Below are positions 1 to 5,473 of a stretch of 5,473 nt of DNA, one piece after another. Below the pieces are notes generated by a model. That model was not told where the DNA came from, did not search any database, and was given only the letters and a program-made list of their open reading frames with translations. Position 1 is the stretch's first letter, and each line of letters starts with the position of its first letter. The position numbers were made by a program, and so were the translations under genes. Origin of the DNA: Porphyromonadaceae bacterium (GTDB taxonomy: Bacteria; Bacteroidota; Bacteroidia; Bacteroidales; Tannerellaceae); the NCBI GenBank assembly GCA_003517945.1, contig DOZP01000039.1, forward strand, positions 17,514-22,986. The letters run 5' to 3'.

Positions 1-24
1 TAGAAAAGCAAGTATTTTGTTCAT
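1..24 (-). CDS. Start of a leftward gene cut by the window edge
   Basis: An ATG at 24-22 on the minus strand opens a frame reading MNKILAFL to the edge of the window. A lysine followed by hydrophobic residues is how a Sec signal peptide or a membrane segment often begins, so the product may be exported. Eight codons do not allow a family assignment. Two things support a real start. The bases just upstream are A-rich (CGAAAAAAT), as is usual in Bacteroidota. A near-consensus promoter also ends 22 bases before the ATG, nearly the same spacing as at the promoter at 4423-4454. The gene lies 99 bases beyond the phosphatase-fold gene on the same strand. A chance ATG cannot be excluded. Confidence 0.5.
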
Positions 25-46
25 ATTTTTTCGAGTGATTGGCAGG

Positions 47-77
47 TAAAGGTAATATAAGCCGGAAGAAATGCAAA
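47..77 (-). promoter_or_regulatory. Bacteroides-type promoter for the gene at the left edge
   Basis: Read on the minus strand, TTTG (plus-strand 77-74) is followed after exactly 19 bases by TACCTTTA (54-47). The Bacteroides primary sigma-factor consensus is TTTG, 19-21 bases, TAnnTTTG, so only the last base of the -7 box differs. The box ends 22 bases before the ATG at 24, which leaves a very short leader. If it works, the edge gene is transcribed independently of the three genes to its right, although read-through is possible. Confidence 0.5.
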
Positions 78-95
78 ATGGATGTACTCATTTTG
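74..95. repeat. 7-bp inverted repeat, possible weak terminator
   Basis: CAAAATG (74-80) and CATTTTG (89-95) are perfect inverted repeats around an 8-base loop, 28 bases past the stop of the phosphatase-fold gene. The stem is A/T-rich. On the minus strand it is followed by CATTTCTTCC, not a run of T, so it would be a poor intrinsic terminator for the leftward genes. It overlaps the TTTG box of the promoter at 47-77, so it could equally be chance or part of that promoter. Confidence 0.2.
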
Positions 96-123
96 ATTTT
101 TGAGGCATCATTTGCTTTTTGTG

Positions 124-1272
124 TCAGAAAGGTAGTGAAAAGTCCGCGACAATCGGCAGGTGGTCGCTGTAACCTCCTTTGTATGTTTTTCCGGTGTATT
201 TGCGCAGCGGATTTTGTTCGCCGCGGTTGTTTTTTTTGGAAAGCAGGAAGTCCGGGGCGAAAATCTGCGCGCTGTTTTTTTTGAGGTGGTTATTCCAGTT
301 CCTGCTGATTATCATTTGGTCAAGTTGCGACCATTCACCCTGAAACTTATGTGTGCCGTGGAAGTTTAGTTTTTCCGGATCGCCGAATAAGTTGACGAGG
401 TCATATTTTTTTTGGGATCCTTTCAGCAGGGTTTGTATACTTTTATCGTACGGGTTATCATTGAAGTCTCCCATCACAATGATGTTGGCCTTGTTGTTTG
501 TTTTATAGATGGAGTCGCATAATTTACGGAGGAATTTTGCTGCATCCAGGCGATCCGGTTCCGATTCTTTCTCTCCTCCCGAACGGGACGGGAAATGGCA
601 GACAAATATATCTAATCTTTCGCCGTTGATCAGTTCTCCCCAGACGTGCAGGATGTCACGCGAGCGTTTTCGTTTGTTGGAAAAGGGGATTCGTTCGGAT
701 GAATGCCCAAGATATTTAAATTTGTCGCGCTGGTATATCAGCGCAACGTTTATGCCGCGGGGATCGTTTCCTGTCGTTATACAGTAACTGTAATGCTGCT
801 CTCGGAGCGGGGTACGGTTCAGCAGGTGCACTAATACGGTGTCGTTTTCCACTTCGCACAAACCGCATATGGCAGGTGTTCCCCATTCGCCGATTGCGCT
901 TATTACCTGTGCTGTCTTGCGCAGGTGGCGGTAATAGCGGCCGGGCGCCCAGCGCATGGTTCCGTTGGGAAGAAATTCATTATCATTCTTAGAAGGGTCA
1001 TCGTATGTATCGAAAAGATTTTCCACGTTGTAGAACATAACGCGGAAATCCTGCTGTTTTCCGGTCGTTTCATGATTCTGATTTTCAGGATGGCGGCGAT
1101 ATTCCGGAACATTATTTCCGGATGTTTCGGTTGGTTGATGATCGTTTTCGCGTTGTTGCGACCGGGCATCGCAGTATCCCAACCATAGCAGGATACAACA
1201 GATGAAACCACTGATTGCCGGAATCGGCAGTCTATTCTTTATATTAATTGCTTTCTTCTTCCTGTGGTACAT
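124..1272 (-). CDS. Exported endonuclease/exonuclease/phosphatase-family protein
   Basis: This 382-residue protein has the DNase I-like endonuclease/exonuclease/phosphatase fold, a metal-dependent phosphodiesterase or phosphatase. The family motifs appear in order: YNVENLFD at 81-88, the metal-binding Glu in CEVEND at 139-144, CHFPSRSGG at 225-233, GDFND at 268-272, QLD at 316-318 and SDH at 369-371. It is therefore probably catalytically competent. The N-terminus is basic (residues 3-14), then hydrophobic (about 17-33), then a polar Q/N/E/H-rich linker to about residue 74, so the domain should lie outside the cytoplasm. The cysteine in LGYC (34) lacks a good lipobox, so I favour a signal anchor or ordinary signal peptide. 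The next in-frame Met (79) falls inside the first motif, so the start at 1272 is preferred. The gene overlaps the end of the lipoprotein gene by 29 bases. The substrate cannot be told: nucleic acid, a phosphoinositide-like lipid and a nucleotide are all possible. Confidence 0.9.
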   Translation of the reverse strand: MYHRKKKAINIKNRLPIPAISGFICCILLWLGYCDARSQQRENDHQPTETSGNNVPEYRRHPENQNHETTGKQQDFRVMFYNVENLFDTYDDPSKNDNEFLPNGTMRWAPGRYYRHLRKTAQVISAIGEWGTPAICGLCEVENDTVLVHLLNRTPLREQHYSYCITTGNDPRGINVALIYQRDKFKYLGHSSERIPFSNKRKRSRDILHVWGELINGERLDIFVCHFPSRSGGEKESEPDRLDAAKFLRKLCDSIYKTNNKANIIVMGDFNDNPYDKSIQTLLKGSQKKYDLVNLFGDPEKLNFHGTHKFQGEWSQLDQMIISRNWNNHLKKNSAQIFAPDFLLSKKNNRGEQNPLRKYTGKTYKGGYSDHLPIVADFSLPF

Positions 1273-2806
1273 ATTCGTAAGCGCCTATTGACGGCCCGTA
1301 TTCACTTGTCAGGCGATTCACGCCGTAGCGGTCGACGGGGTATTTTTCCGATACGGTCCGGTCAGCGTTTCCGATACCGGCGGAATTTTCAGCCAGCCGG
1401 AAATCATATACATAATCGTAGTAGACGTCATCGTATTTCCCATCGCTTTTTAAATATCTCATACATTGGATATCCGGATTGTCGATTTTTTGTTCTTTCA
1501 CAAACAGCACTTCGTGAAAGCGTGTATTTGTTGTTGTTTTTGTTTTGATCGCACAATGGTTGAAGCGGTAGTTGAAACGCAGGTCATCTCCGCTCTGGTA
1601 GTTGTTATCTGTTAAAAAATTTATCTCTCCGCTGTATTCGTTTGTCGTATCGGCTGATAAGCTGCCGTCTATTATGCAATTATCAAAATATGCCTGTTGC
1701 AAAGGATATTCGCGTGTCTTTTCTTTTTTGTCTTCGATGTAAGTGATATGATCCGCTAATGTCAGGCATTCGGTAAATCGCGCCGCACTGTTGCTGATCA
1801 GATTACCATGCATGTAATTTGCCATTGTACAGTGTGTGAACCGGTATTTACCTCCTGCGAGCATGATCAGGTGGTTGCCGGCATTGCTGAATTCCGTATC
1901 GGACGCTTCTATGTCGCAGTTGACGGCGTATAAGATATTGCCGTCCATGTTTTTTATCTGTGAATTGCTGATCGTTATTTTTCTTTTATCGGGGGTCGAT
2001 TCTTCGAACGTCAAACCGGATATACCATTTCGTATCAGGGTATAATCCAACTTATTTTCGAAACTGGAAGCTCCGAAAAATAATCCGTCCCACTGTGTGG
2101 GTATATTATCATACGATATATACGTGGAGTAATTATTAAGCCTGTCACCACGGAACAAAACCGGCTCGTCCTGTGTTCCGTTTGTTTTTATGGTTCCGTT
2201 GATCAGCCATTTCGCTTTATGGTGCATGTAAAAGGATGCTCCTTTGTCAATGTTCAAGGTGGCGCCTTCGGATATCGTGATACTGTCATAAACAAGATAT
2301 GGCTTCTCGGAGGTAAGTGTCGTATCTTTTTCAAATACCATCCCTCCTCGCAGGATATGTACGTTTTGTCCGTAAGCCTCAAGTATTACGAATTGTGTTA
2401 TCCCGTTGGTTATGAATGCAATCGAATCATAGATCACAAACGGGGTGTTTTCGTCGTTCGGGTTGACCGTCACTTCAACCGCAACATACAGGCTGTCTTT
2501 TTTCCAGATGGGGATATCGTTGAAAGAATCTCCCTTACGTCCGTCAACATTTATTCTGAAATGGCTGTTCACACCATCGGCCAGTAATATTTTATTGATT
2601 TTCAGATTTTCATCATTTTTGTTGTATATCATAAAATAACCGGTCGTAGAGCCAATTGTGGTAAATACGGTATCAAATGATACCGTATCGGTAGAGAAGG
2701 CAAGGTGATGATTCGGACTAACGGAATAATTATCCATATCGTTGCATCCTGCTATCATCACCGTAATCAGAACTGTTGACCATAGAATGAAGTTGTATTT
2801 CTTCAT
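1244..2806 (-). CDS. Lipoprotein with beta-helix core
   Basis: This 520-residue predicted lipoprotein has a basic start (MKK), a hydrophobic stretch and the lipobox IAGC with lipidated Cys21. Residues NDMD follow; acidic residues here are compatible with a surface-export signal in Bacteroidota, but this is not proof. Residues about 35-145 look like a beta-sandwich of the ASH/hydin kind (SFDTVFTTIGSTTGYF, then YNKNDENLKI). From about 150 to 430 short beta-strand repeats suggest a right-handed parallel beta-helix, with recurring F-x-x-C units at FTHC (323-326), FTEC (344-347), FDNC (374-377) and FNHC (415-418). The C-terminus RYGVNR (493-498) and PSIGAYEY (505-512) matches the ending common in choice-of-anchor/beta-helix proteins of this phylum. 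No catalytic residues are evident; binding of glycan or another surface ligand is a guess. The gene starts 73 bases after pepD with no clear promoter between, and overlaps the phosphatase-fold gene by 29 bases. Confidence 0.85.
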   Translation of the reverse strand: MKKYNFILWSTVLITVMIAGCNDMDNYSVSPNHHLAFSTDTVSFDTVFTTIGSTTGYFMIYNKNDENLKINKILLADGVNSHFRINVDGRKGDSFNDIPIWKKDSLYVAVEVTVNPNDENTPFVIYDSIAFITNGITQFVILEAYGQNVHILRGGMVFEKDTTLTSEKPYLVYDSITISEGATLNIDKGASFYMHHKAKWLINGTIKTNGTQDEPVLFRGDRLNNYSTYISYDNIPTQWDGLFFGASSFENKLDYTLIRNGISGLTFEESTPDKRKITISNSQIKNMDGNILYAVNCDIEASDTEFSNAGNHLIMLAGGKYRFTHCTMANYMHGNLISNSAARFTECLTLADHITYIEDKKEKTREYPLQQAYFDNCIIDGSLSADTTNEYSGEINFLTDNNYQSGDDLRFNYRFNHCAIKTKTTTNTRFHEVLFVKEQKIDNPDIQCMRYLKSDGKYDDVYYDYVYDFRLAENSAGIGNADRTVSEKYPVDRYGVNRLTSEYGPSIGAYEYVPQEEESN

Positions 2807-2879
2807 GCGGATTTATTTTTACCATCCATATAAACGGGATTGGATCCTGATTATTGTGCATGCTACGATGCCAATCATT

Positions 2880-4328
2880 CTATACGCTCTTCAATATATC
2901 AAGCAGGTGCTTCCACCACAGATCAACCGTTTTTATTTCGATACGTTCGTCCGGCGAATGAACGCCGCGCAATGTCGGGCCGAAAGATATCATATCCAGG
3001 TTCGGATATTTTTCCAGGAAAAGTCCGCATTCAAGACCGGCATGTATCGCCATGATTTCCGCTTCCTTTTTAAAGAGTTTCTGATAGCTTTTCTGCGCAA
3101 TTTTCAAAATCTTTGAATCCGGGTTCGGTTTCCATCCGGGATAGCCTTCGCCGTGTTCGACTTTGGCTCCCGCCAGCCGGAATACGGAGGCTACCTGATC
3201 TGCAATTGCGTTTTTTTCCGACTCCGTAGAACTGCGTTGGCTTGTGCCGACCACTATCTTGGTTGAACCGGTCATTTTTACGGATGCCAGATTGGTGGAT
3301 GTTTCCACAAGTCCTTCTATGTCACGGCTCATGTTGATAACGCCGTGCGGACAGGCAAGCAATGAATAGATGAGTTTCTTTTTCAGGGTGGCAGGTAAAC
3401 ATGTTTTCGGTTTGTCCGTCGATTCCATGATGAGCTTGACATTTGGGTCTACGCTTTTCAACTCGTTTTCAATATCAGCCGCAAAGTGATTTAACATAAC
3501 ACGTATACTTTCACGATTTTTTTGGGGTATACCTATGACCGCATAAGCTTCACGGGGTATTGCGTTATGCAGGTTGCCTCCTTCTATGGCGGCAAGTGTA
3601 AAAGGATATTCTTCCTGCAGCCGGTATAAGAAACGGGCCAGTATCTTGTTGGCGTTTCCAAGTCCTTTATGGATATCACATCCCGAATGTCCGCCGTTAA
3701 GCCCCGTTACCGTTATACGAAAATATTGACCGGAAGCGGGAACGGGCGCCGCTTTATATTCGAAAGTGGCTACGGTACCTTTACCTCCCGCGCATCCGAT
3801 AAAAATCTGTCCCTCGTCTTCACTATCCAGATTAAGTAAAATGTTTCCCGTCATAAACCCTTTTTTCAGGGCTTTAGCGCCGGTTAATCCTGTTTCTTCA
3901 TCTACGGTAAACAGGCATTCAAGCGGACCGTGTTCTATATCCCCGGATGTGATGACGGCCAATGCGGCGGCCAGACCGATACCATTATCGGCTCCGAGCG
4001 TTGTCCCTTCGGCATGTAGCCAGTCTCCGTCTACAACTGTTTTGATCGGGTCTTTATCGAAATCAAACTTTACCCGGCTGTTTTTTTCGCATACCATATC
4101 CAAATGCGCCTGTAGAATTACGACCGGTGACTTTTCATGCCCTTTGGTTGCCGGTTTTGATAAGAGAAGATTTCCGGCTTTGTCCTTTTTGATGGCAATT
4201 TTATGTTTAGCAGCAACTTCTTCGATATATTCGATGATTTTGCTTTCTTTTTTGGATGGACGGGGTATCCGGGTGATTTCATGGAAAAATTCCCATACGG
4301 TTTTTGGTTTTAAGTCTTTAATTGTCAT
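2880..4328 (-). CDS. pepD: Aminoacyl-histidine dipeptidase (M20C peptidase)
   Basis: This is a cytosolic, two-zinc dipeptidase of the M20 family (PepD, Xaa-His dipeptidase or beta-alanyl-histidine dipeptidase), which splits dipeptides such as Xaa-His for amino-acid recycling. Its 482 residues are close to the roughly 485 of E. coli PepD. The metal and catalytic residues are all present: HLD (His75, Asp77), bridging Asp114 in GADNG, the Glu144-Glu145 pair in VDEETG, Asp168 in NLDSEDEG and His457 in GVHSPDER. The spacing from His75 through Asp168 matches the E. coli enzyme. The lid or dimerisation domain lies between, roughly 200-385, with NGGHSGCDIH at 211-220. There is no signal peptide. The ATG at 4328 places MTIKDLKPKTVWEFF just as in homologues. 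It is the first gene of the leftward block, next to a weak promoter at 4349-4379. The link to the envelope genes downstream may be positional only. Confidence 0.96.
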   Translation of the reverse strand: MTIKDLKPKTVWEFFHEITRIPRPSKKESKIIEYIEEVAAKHKIAIKKDKAGNLLLSKPATKGHEKSPVVILQAHLDMVCEKNSRVKFDFDKDPIKTVVDGDWLHAEGTTLGADNGIGLAAALAVITSGDIEHGPLECLFTVDEETGLTGAKALKKGFMTGNILLNLDSEDEGQIFIGCAGGKGTVATFEYKAAPVPASGQYFRITVTGLNGGHSGCDIHKGLGNANKILARFLYRLQEEYPFTLAAIEGGNLHNAIPREAYAVIGIPQKNRESIRVMLNHFAADIENELKSVDPNVKLIMESTDKPKTCLPATLKKKLIYSLLACPHGVINMSRDIEGLVETSTNLASVKMTGSTKIVVGTSQRSSTESEKNAIADQVASVFRLAGAKVEHGEGYPGWKPNPDSKILKIAQKSYQKLFKKEAEIMAIHAGLECGLFLEKYPNLDMISFGPTLRGVHSPDERIEIKTVDLWWKHLLDILKSV

Positions 4329-4348
4329 TGTATTTTAGTTTTTATTGT

Positions 4349-4379
4349 GATAAATATTGGTTGTTAAATTTTACACAAA
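4349..4379 (-). promoter_or_regulatory. Candidate weak promoter for pepD
   Basis: On the minus strand, TTTG (4379-4376) is followed after 19 bases by TATTTATC (4356-4349), which matches four of the six defined positions of the TAnnTTTG box. The box ends 20 bases before the pepD ATG, similar to the spacing at the other two promoters in the window. The fit is by geometry more than by sequence, and A/T-rich DNA gives such matches by chance. If real, it would transcribe pepD and probably the two genes after it. Confidence 0.35.
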
Positions 4380-4422
4380 ATCGTAGGTGCTGTAAGAAAA
4401 AAATAGAATAATTCACCTTAAA

Positions 4423-4454
4423 TTTGTCGTACATAATATTTAAACTTATCTTTG
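4423..4454 (+). promoter_or_regulatory. Full-consensus Bacteroides promoter
   Basis: TTTG (4423-4426), 20 bases, then TATCTTTG (4447-4454) is a perfect match to the Bacteroides primary sigma-factor consensus TTTG, 19-21 bases, TAnnTTTG. It ends 21 bases before the ATG at 4476, so the leader should be short and A-rich, with no Shine-Dalgarno site. It would drive the small membrane protein and the Skp-like gene together. It diverges from the pepD promoter, and the two TTTG boxes are 43 bases apart. Confidence 0.8.
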
Positions 4455-4475
4455 CGTCCACAAATATAGAAACAA

Positions 4476-4691
4476 ATGCTTAAAGTTGTTGTATTTAGTG
4501 TTATAATTCTTCTTGTTTGTTTGGTATTGTTTTGTGTAAAAATAATCATTAAGAAGAACGGCAGGTTTCCCAATACGCATGTAGGGGGGAATCCGGCGTT
4601 GGGTAGAAAAGGGATAAAATGTGCTCAGGCACAGGATTTTGAAGCCGGGATTCAACTGAATCTTTTCGAACGTTTACAGAAAGATTTTTGA
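4476..4691 (+). CDS. Small single-pass membrane protein, function unknown
   Basis: This 71-residue protein has one strongly hydrophobic segment at about 4-25 with few charges before it. A polar tail follows that begins KKNGRFPN (26-33) and continues THVGGNPALGRKGIKCAQAQD (34-54). The basic KIIIKK just after the membrane segment favours a cytoplasmic tail by the positive-inside rule. Cysteines are at 15, 20 and 49. From memory, small Bacteroidales proteins share the KNGRFPN-H-GG and KGI-C-Q-QD pattern, but I know no assigned function. Evidence that it is a real gene: a perfect promoter directly upstream, the ATG at the expected distance, an A-rich start context, and only 15 bases to the next gene, which suggests one operon. 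The open frame on the opposite strand here (4446-4655) is a shadow. Confidence 0.85.
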   Translation: MLKVVVFSVIILLVCLVLFCVKIIIKKNGRFPNTHVGGNPALGRKGIKCAQAQDFEAGIQLNLFERLQKDF

Positions 4692-4706
4692 AAAAATAAA
4701 TTTTAA

Positions 4707-5342
4707 ATGAATATGAAGGAAAAAGTACATTATGTAATTGAAGCGGTACTTGTTGTTGCCGTGATTATTTTATTTATTTTGCAATTTTCGGATGGTAAAA
4801 AATCAGTAGTTGATGATAACGCTTCAGTGATAGAAGACGGCTCTGTTTCCAAACATTCGATGCTTGTTGCTTTTGTTGATGTTGATTCGCTTATATCGAG
4901 TTATACCTATTCGATTGATCTGAACGAACAAATTACAAGAAAGTTTGAAAATTCGCGCGCCAGTCTTACGGAAAAACTTCGCAAACTTCAGGCTGAAGCG
5001 GCTGATTTTCAGAGAAAAGCGGAGACGGGTGCGTTTTTGTCACCTGAACGGATGGAGTCCGAACAGCAACGTCTCATGAAAAAAGATCAGGAATTGCAGG
5101 AACTTCAGGCGCAGATGTCACAGGAACTTGGTGAAGAACAGTTGCGTATTAATGAAGAATTGCGTAATACGATCGTTTCACAACTGCGGGAGTATAATAA
5201 AGAGAAAGGGTATAATATCATTTACGGAAAAAAGAATGACAATATATTATACGCCGATGATGCTTATAATATAACAAGAGAAGTGATTGATTATTTGAAC
5301 AGGCAGCGCGCCTCATCACCTGCCGCAAAGACAGACGAGTAA
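4707..5342 (+). CDS. Membrane-anchored OmpH/Skp-like protein
   Basis: This 211-residue protein belongs to the OmpH/Skp family, trimeric periplasmic chaperones that hold unfolded outer-membrane proteins. After a hydrophobic segment (about 8-27) and a short acidic linker, the Skp body starts with VAFVDVDSLI (54-63). It continues as a long Glu/Gln/Lys-rich coiled coil (about 72-165), including ERMESEQQRLMKKDQELQEL (114-133). It closes with the typical strand region YNIIYGKKNDNILYADD (169-185) and helix ITREVIDYLN (189-198). E. coli Skp is about 160 residues with a cleaved signal. Here the hydrophobic stretch ends LFILQFSDGKK with no clear AxA site, so an uncleaved anchor seems more likely. ATGs occur at 4707 and 4713; the choice changes only two residues. 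The gene follows the small membrane protein by 15 bases and probably shares its promoter. Confidence 0.88.
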   Translation: MNMKEKVHYVIEAVLVVAVIILFILQFSDGKKSVVDDNASVIEDGSVSKHSMLVAFVDVDSLISSYTYSIDLNEQITRKFENSRASLTEKLRKLQAEAADFQRKAETGAFLSPERMESEQQRLMKKDQELQELQAQMSQELGEEQLRINEELRNTIVSQLREYNKEKGYNIIYGKKNDNILYADDAYNITREVIDYLNRQRASSPAAKTDE

Positions 5343-5380
5343 AATTGAATTCTTTCAATATGAAATGAGCATAATAAAAT

Positions 5381-5395
5381 ATCGCCCAAGGCGAT
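5381..5395. terminator. Short hairpin, possible weak terminator
   Basis: ATCGCC (5381-5386) and GGCGAT (5390-5395) form a perfect 6-bp stem with a CAA loop, 38 bases after the stop of the Skp-like gene. On the plus strand no T-run follows (GAACAAAAAG), so it is not a classical terminator for that gene. On the minus strand it is followed by ATTTTATTAT, so it fits better as a terminator of a leftward gene lying beyond the right edge. Chance is possible. Confidence 0.3.
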
Positions 5396-5427
5396 GAACA
5401 AAAAGCGAGTTTCCTATTTCTTTCGTG

Positions 5428-5444
5428 TTAAATAGTATATTTAA
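5428..5444. repeat. A/T-rich inverted repeat near the right edge
   Basis: TTAAATA (5428-5434) and TATTTAA (5438-5444) are perfect inverted repeats around GTA. The bases outside (GTG and ACA) extend the symmetry if one bulged base is allowed. It could be an operator or a promoter element of a gene beyond the edge, but no TTTG box lies at the right distance upstream. A/T-rich palindromes of this size are common by chance. Confidence 0.25.
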
Positions 5445-5473
5445 ACAAATACAACGAAGCGTAACGCAAAAGA

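Noticed and set aside
903..1211. 102-codon minus-strand frame inside the phosphatase-fold gene
   Set aside because: It is an out-of-frame reading of the same strand; the other frame carries the conserved catalytic motifs.
1234..1272. Lipobox in the phosphatase-fold protein around Cys25, Cys26 or Cys34
   Set aside because: These cysteines lie within plus-strand 1169-1200 of the gene. The residue before each one (Ile, Cys, Tyr) is not the small residue that signal peptidase II requires, so lipidation is unlikely.
2807..2879. Possible promoter or terminator between pepD and the lipoprotein gene
   Set aside because: No TTTG and TAnnTTTG pair at proper spacing is seen. The only stem (CCAATCC with GGATGG) needs a bulge and has no T-run, so I treat the genes as possibly co-transcribed.
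2219..3116. Several plus-strand open frames of 64-124 codons opposite the lipoprotein and the end of pepD
   Set aside because: They are shadows of well-supported minus-strand genes, overlap one another in different frames and resemble no protein family.
3766..4338. 190-codon open frame on the plus strand opposite pepD
   Set aside because: It lies almost wholly antisense to a gene with every catalytic motif intact. Its translation is proline/serine-rich with no recognisable domain, and it has no promoter of its own.
4446..4655. 69-codon minus-strand frame opposite the small membrane protein
   Set aside because: The plus-strand frame has a perfect promoter, a membrane segment and a recalled family pattern; the antisense frame has none of these.
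5410..5443. Promoter with TATATTTA (5436-5443) as the -7 box
   Set aside because: The last base does not match, and the only upstream candidate is TTTC at a 22-base spacing, outside the usual range.

Overview
The window looks like ordinary chromosome of a Bacteroidota bacterium, most likely in the order Bacteroidales. Four signs point there. Shine-Dalgarno sites are absent. The promoters fit the Bacteroides-type architecture (TTTG, 19-21 bases, TAnnTTTG). A lipoprotein has a classical lipobox followed by acidic residues. All five complete genes resemble families that I recall from Bacteroidales. Assignment below order is not possible by eye. I see no RNA gene, insertion sequence, CRISPR array or phage gene.

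Leftward block (minus strand, positions 4328 down to 1). It begins with pepD, a cytosolic two-zinc M20 aminoacyl-histidine dipeptidase with every expected catalytic residue (2880-4328). After 73 bases comes a predicted outer-membrane lipoprotein with a beta-sandwich-like N-terminus, a beta-helix core and a C-terminal GAYE signature (1244-2806). Its last 29 bases overlap the start of an exported endonuclease/exonuclease/phosphatase-fold enzyme (124-1272). The lipoprotein and the phosphatase-fold gene are probably translationally coupled. All three may be one transcript from a weak promoter just upstream of pepD. The first eight codons of another leftward gene lie at the left edge (1-24), behind their own near-consensus promoter (47-77).

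Rightward block (plus strand, 4423 to 5342). A 147-base divergent intergenic region holds a full-consensus promoter. It drives a 71-residue single-pass membrane protein of unknown function, followed after 15 bases by a membrane-anchored OmpH/Skp-like coiled-coil protein. The two probably form an operon and both belong to the cell envelope.

The last 131 bases hold no recognisable gene. They contain a short hairpin, two tiny overlapping reading frames and an A/T-rich inverted repeat.

Shared themes are envelope proteins (lipoprotein, exported phosphatase-fold enzyme, Skp-like chaperone, small membrane protein) and one housekeeping peptidase. I found no convincing evidence of a new defence, mobile or biosynthetic system. 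The items most worth following up are the small membrane protein paired with the anchored Skp-like protein, and the coupled lipoprotein and phosphatase-fold pair.
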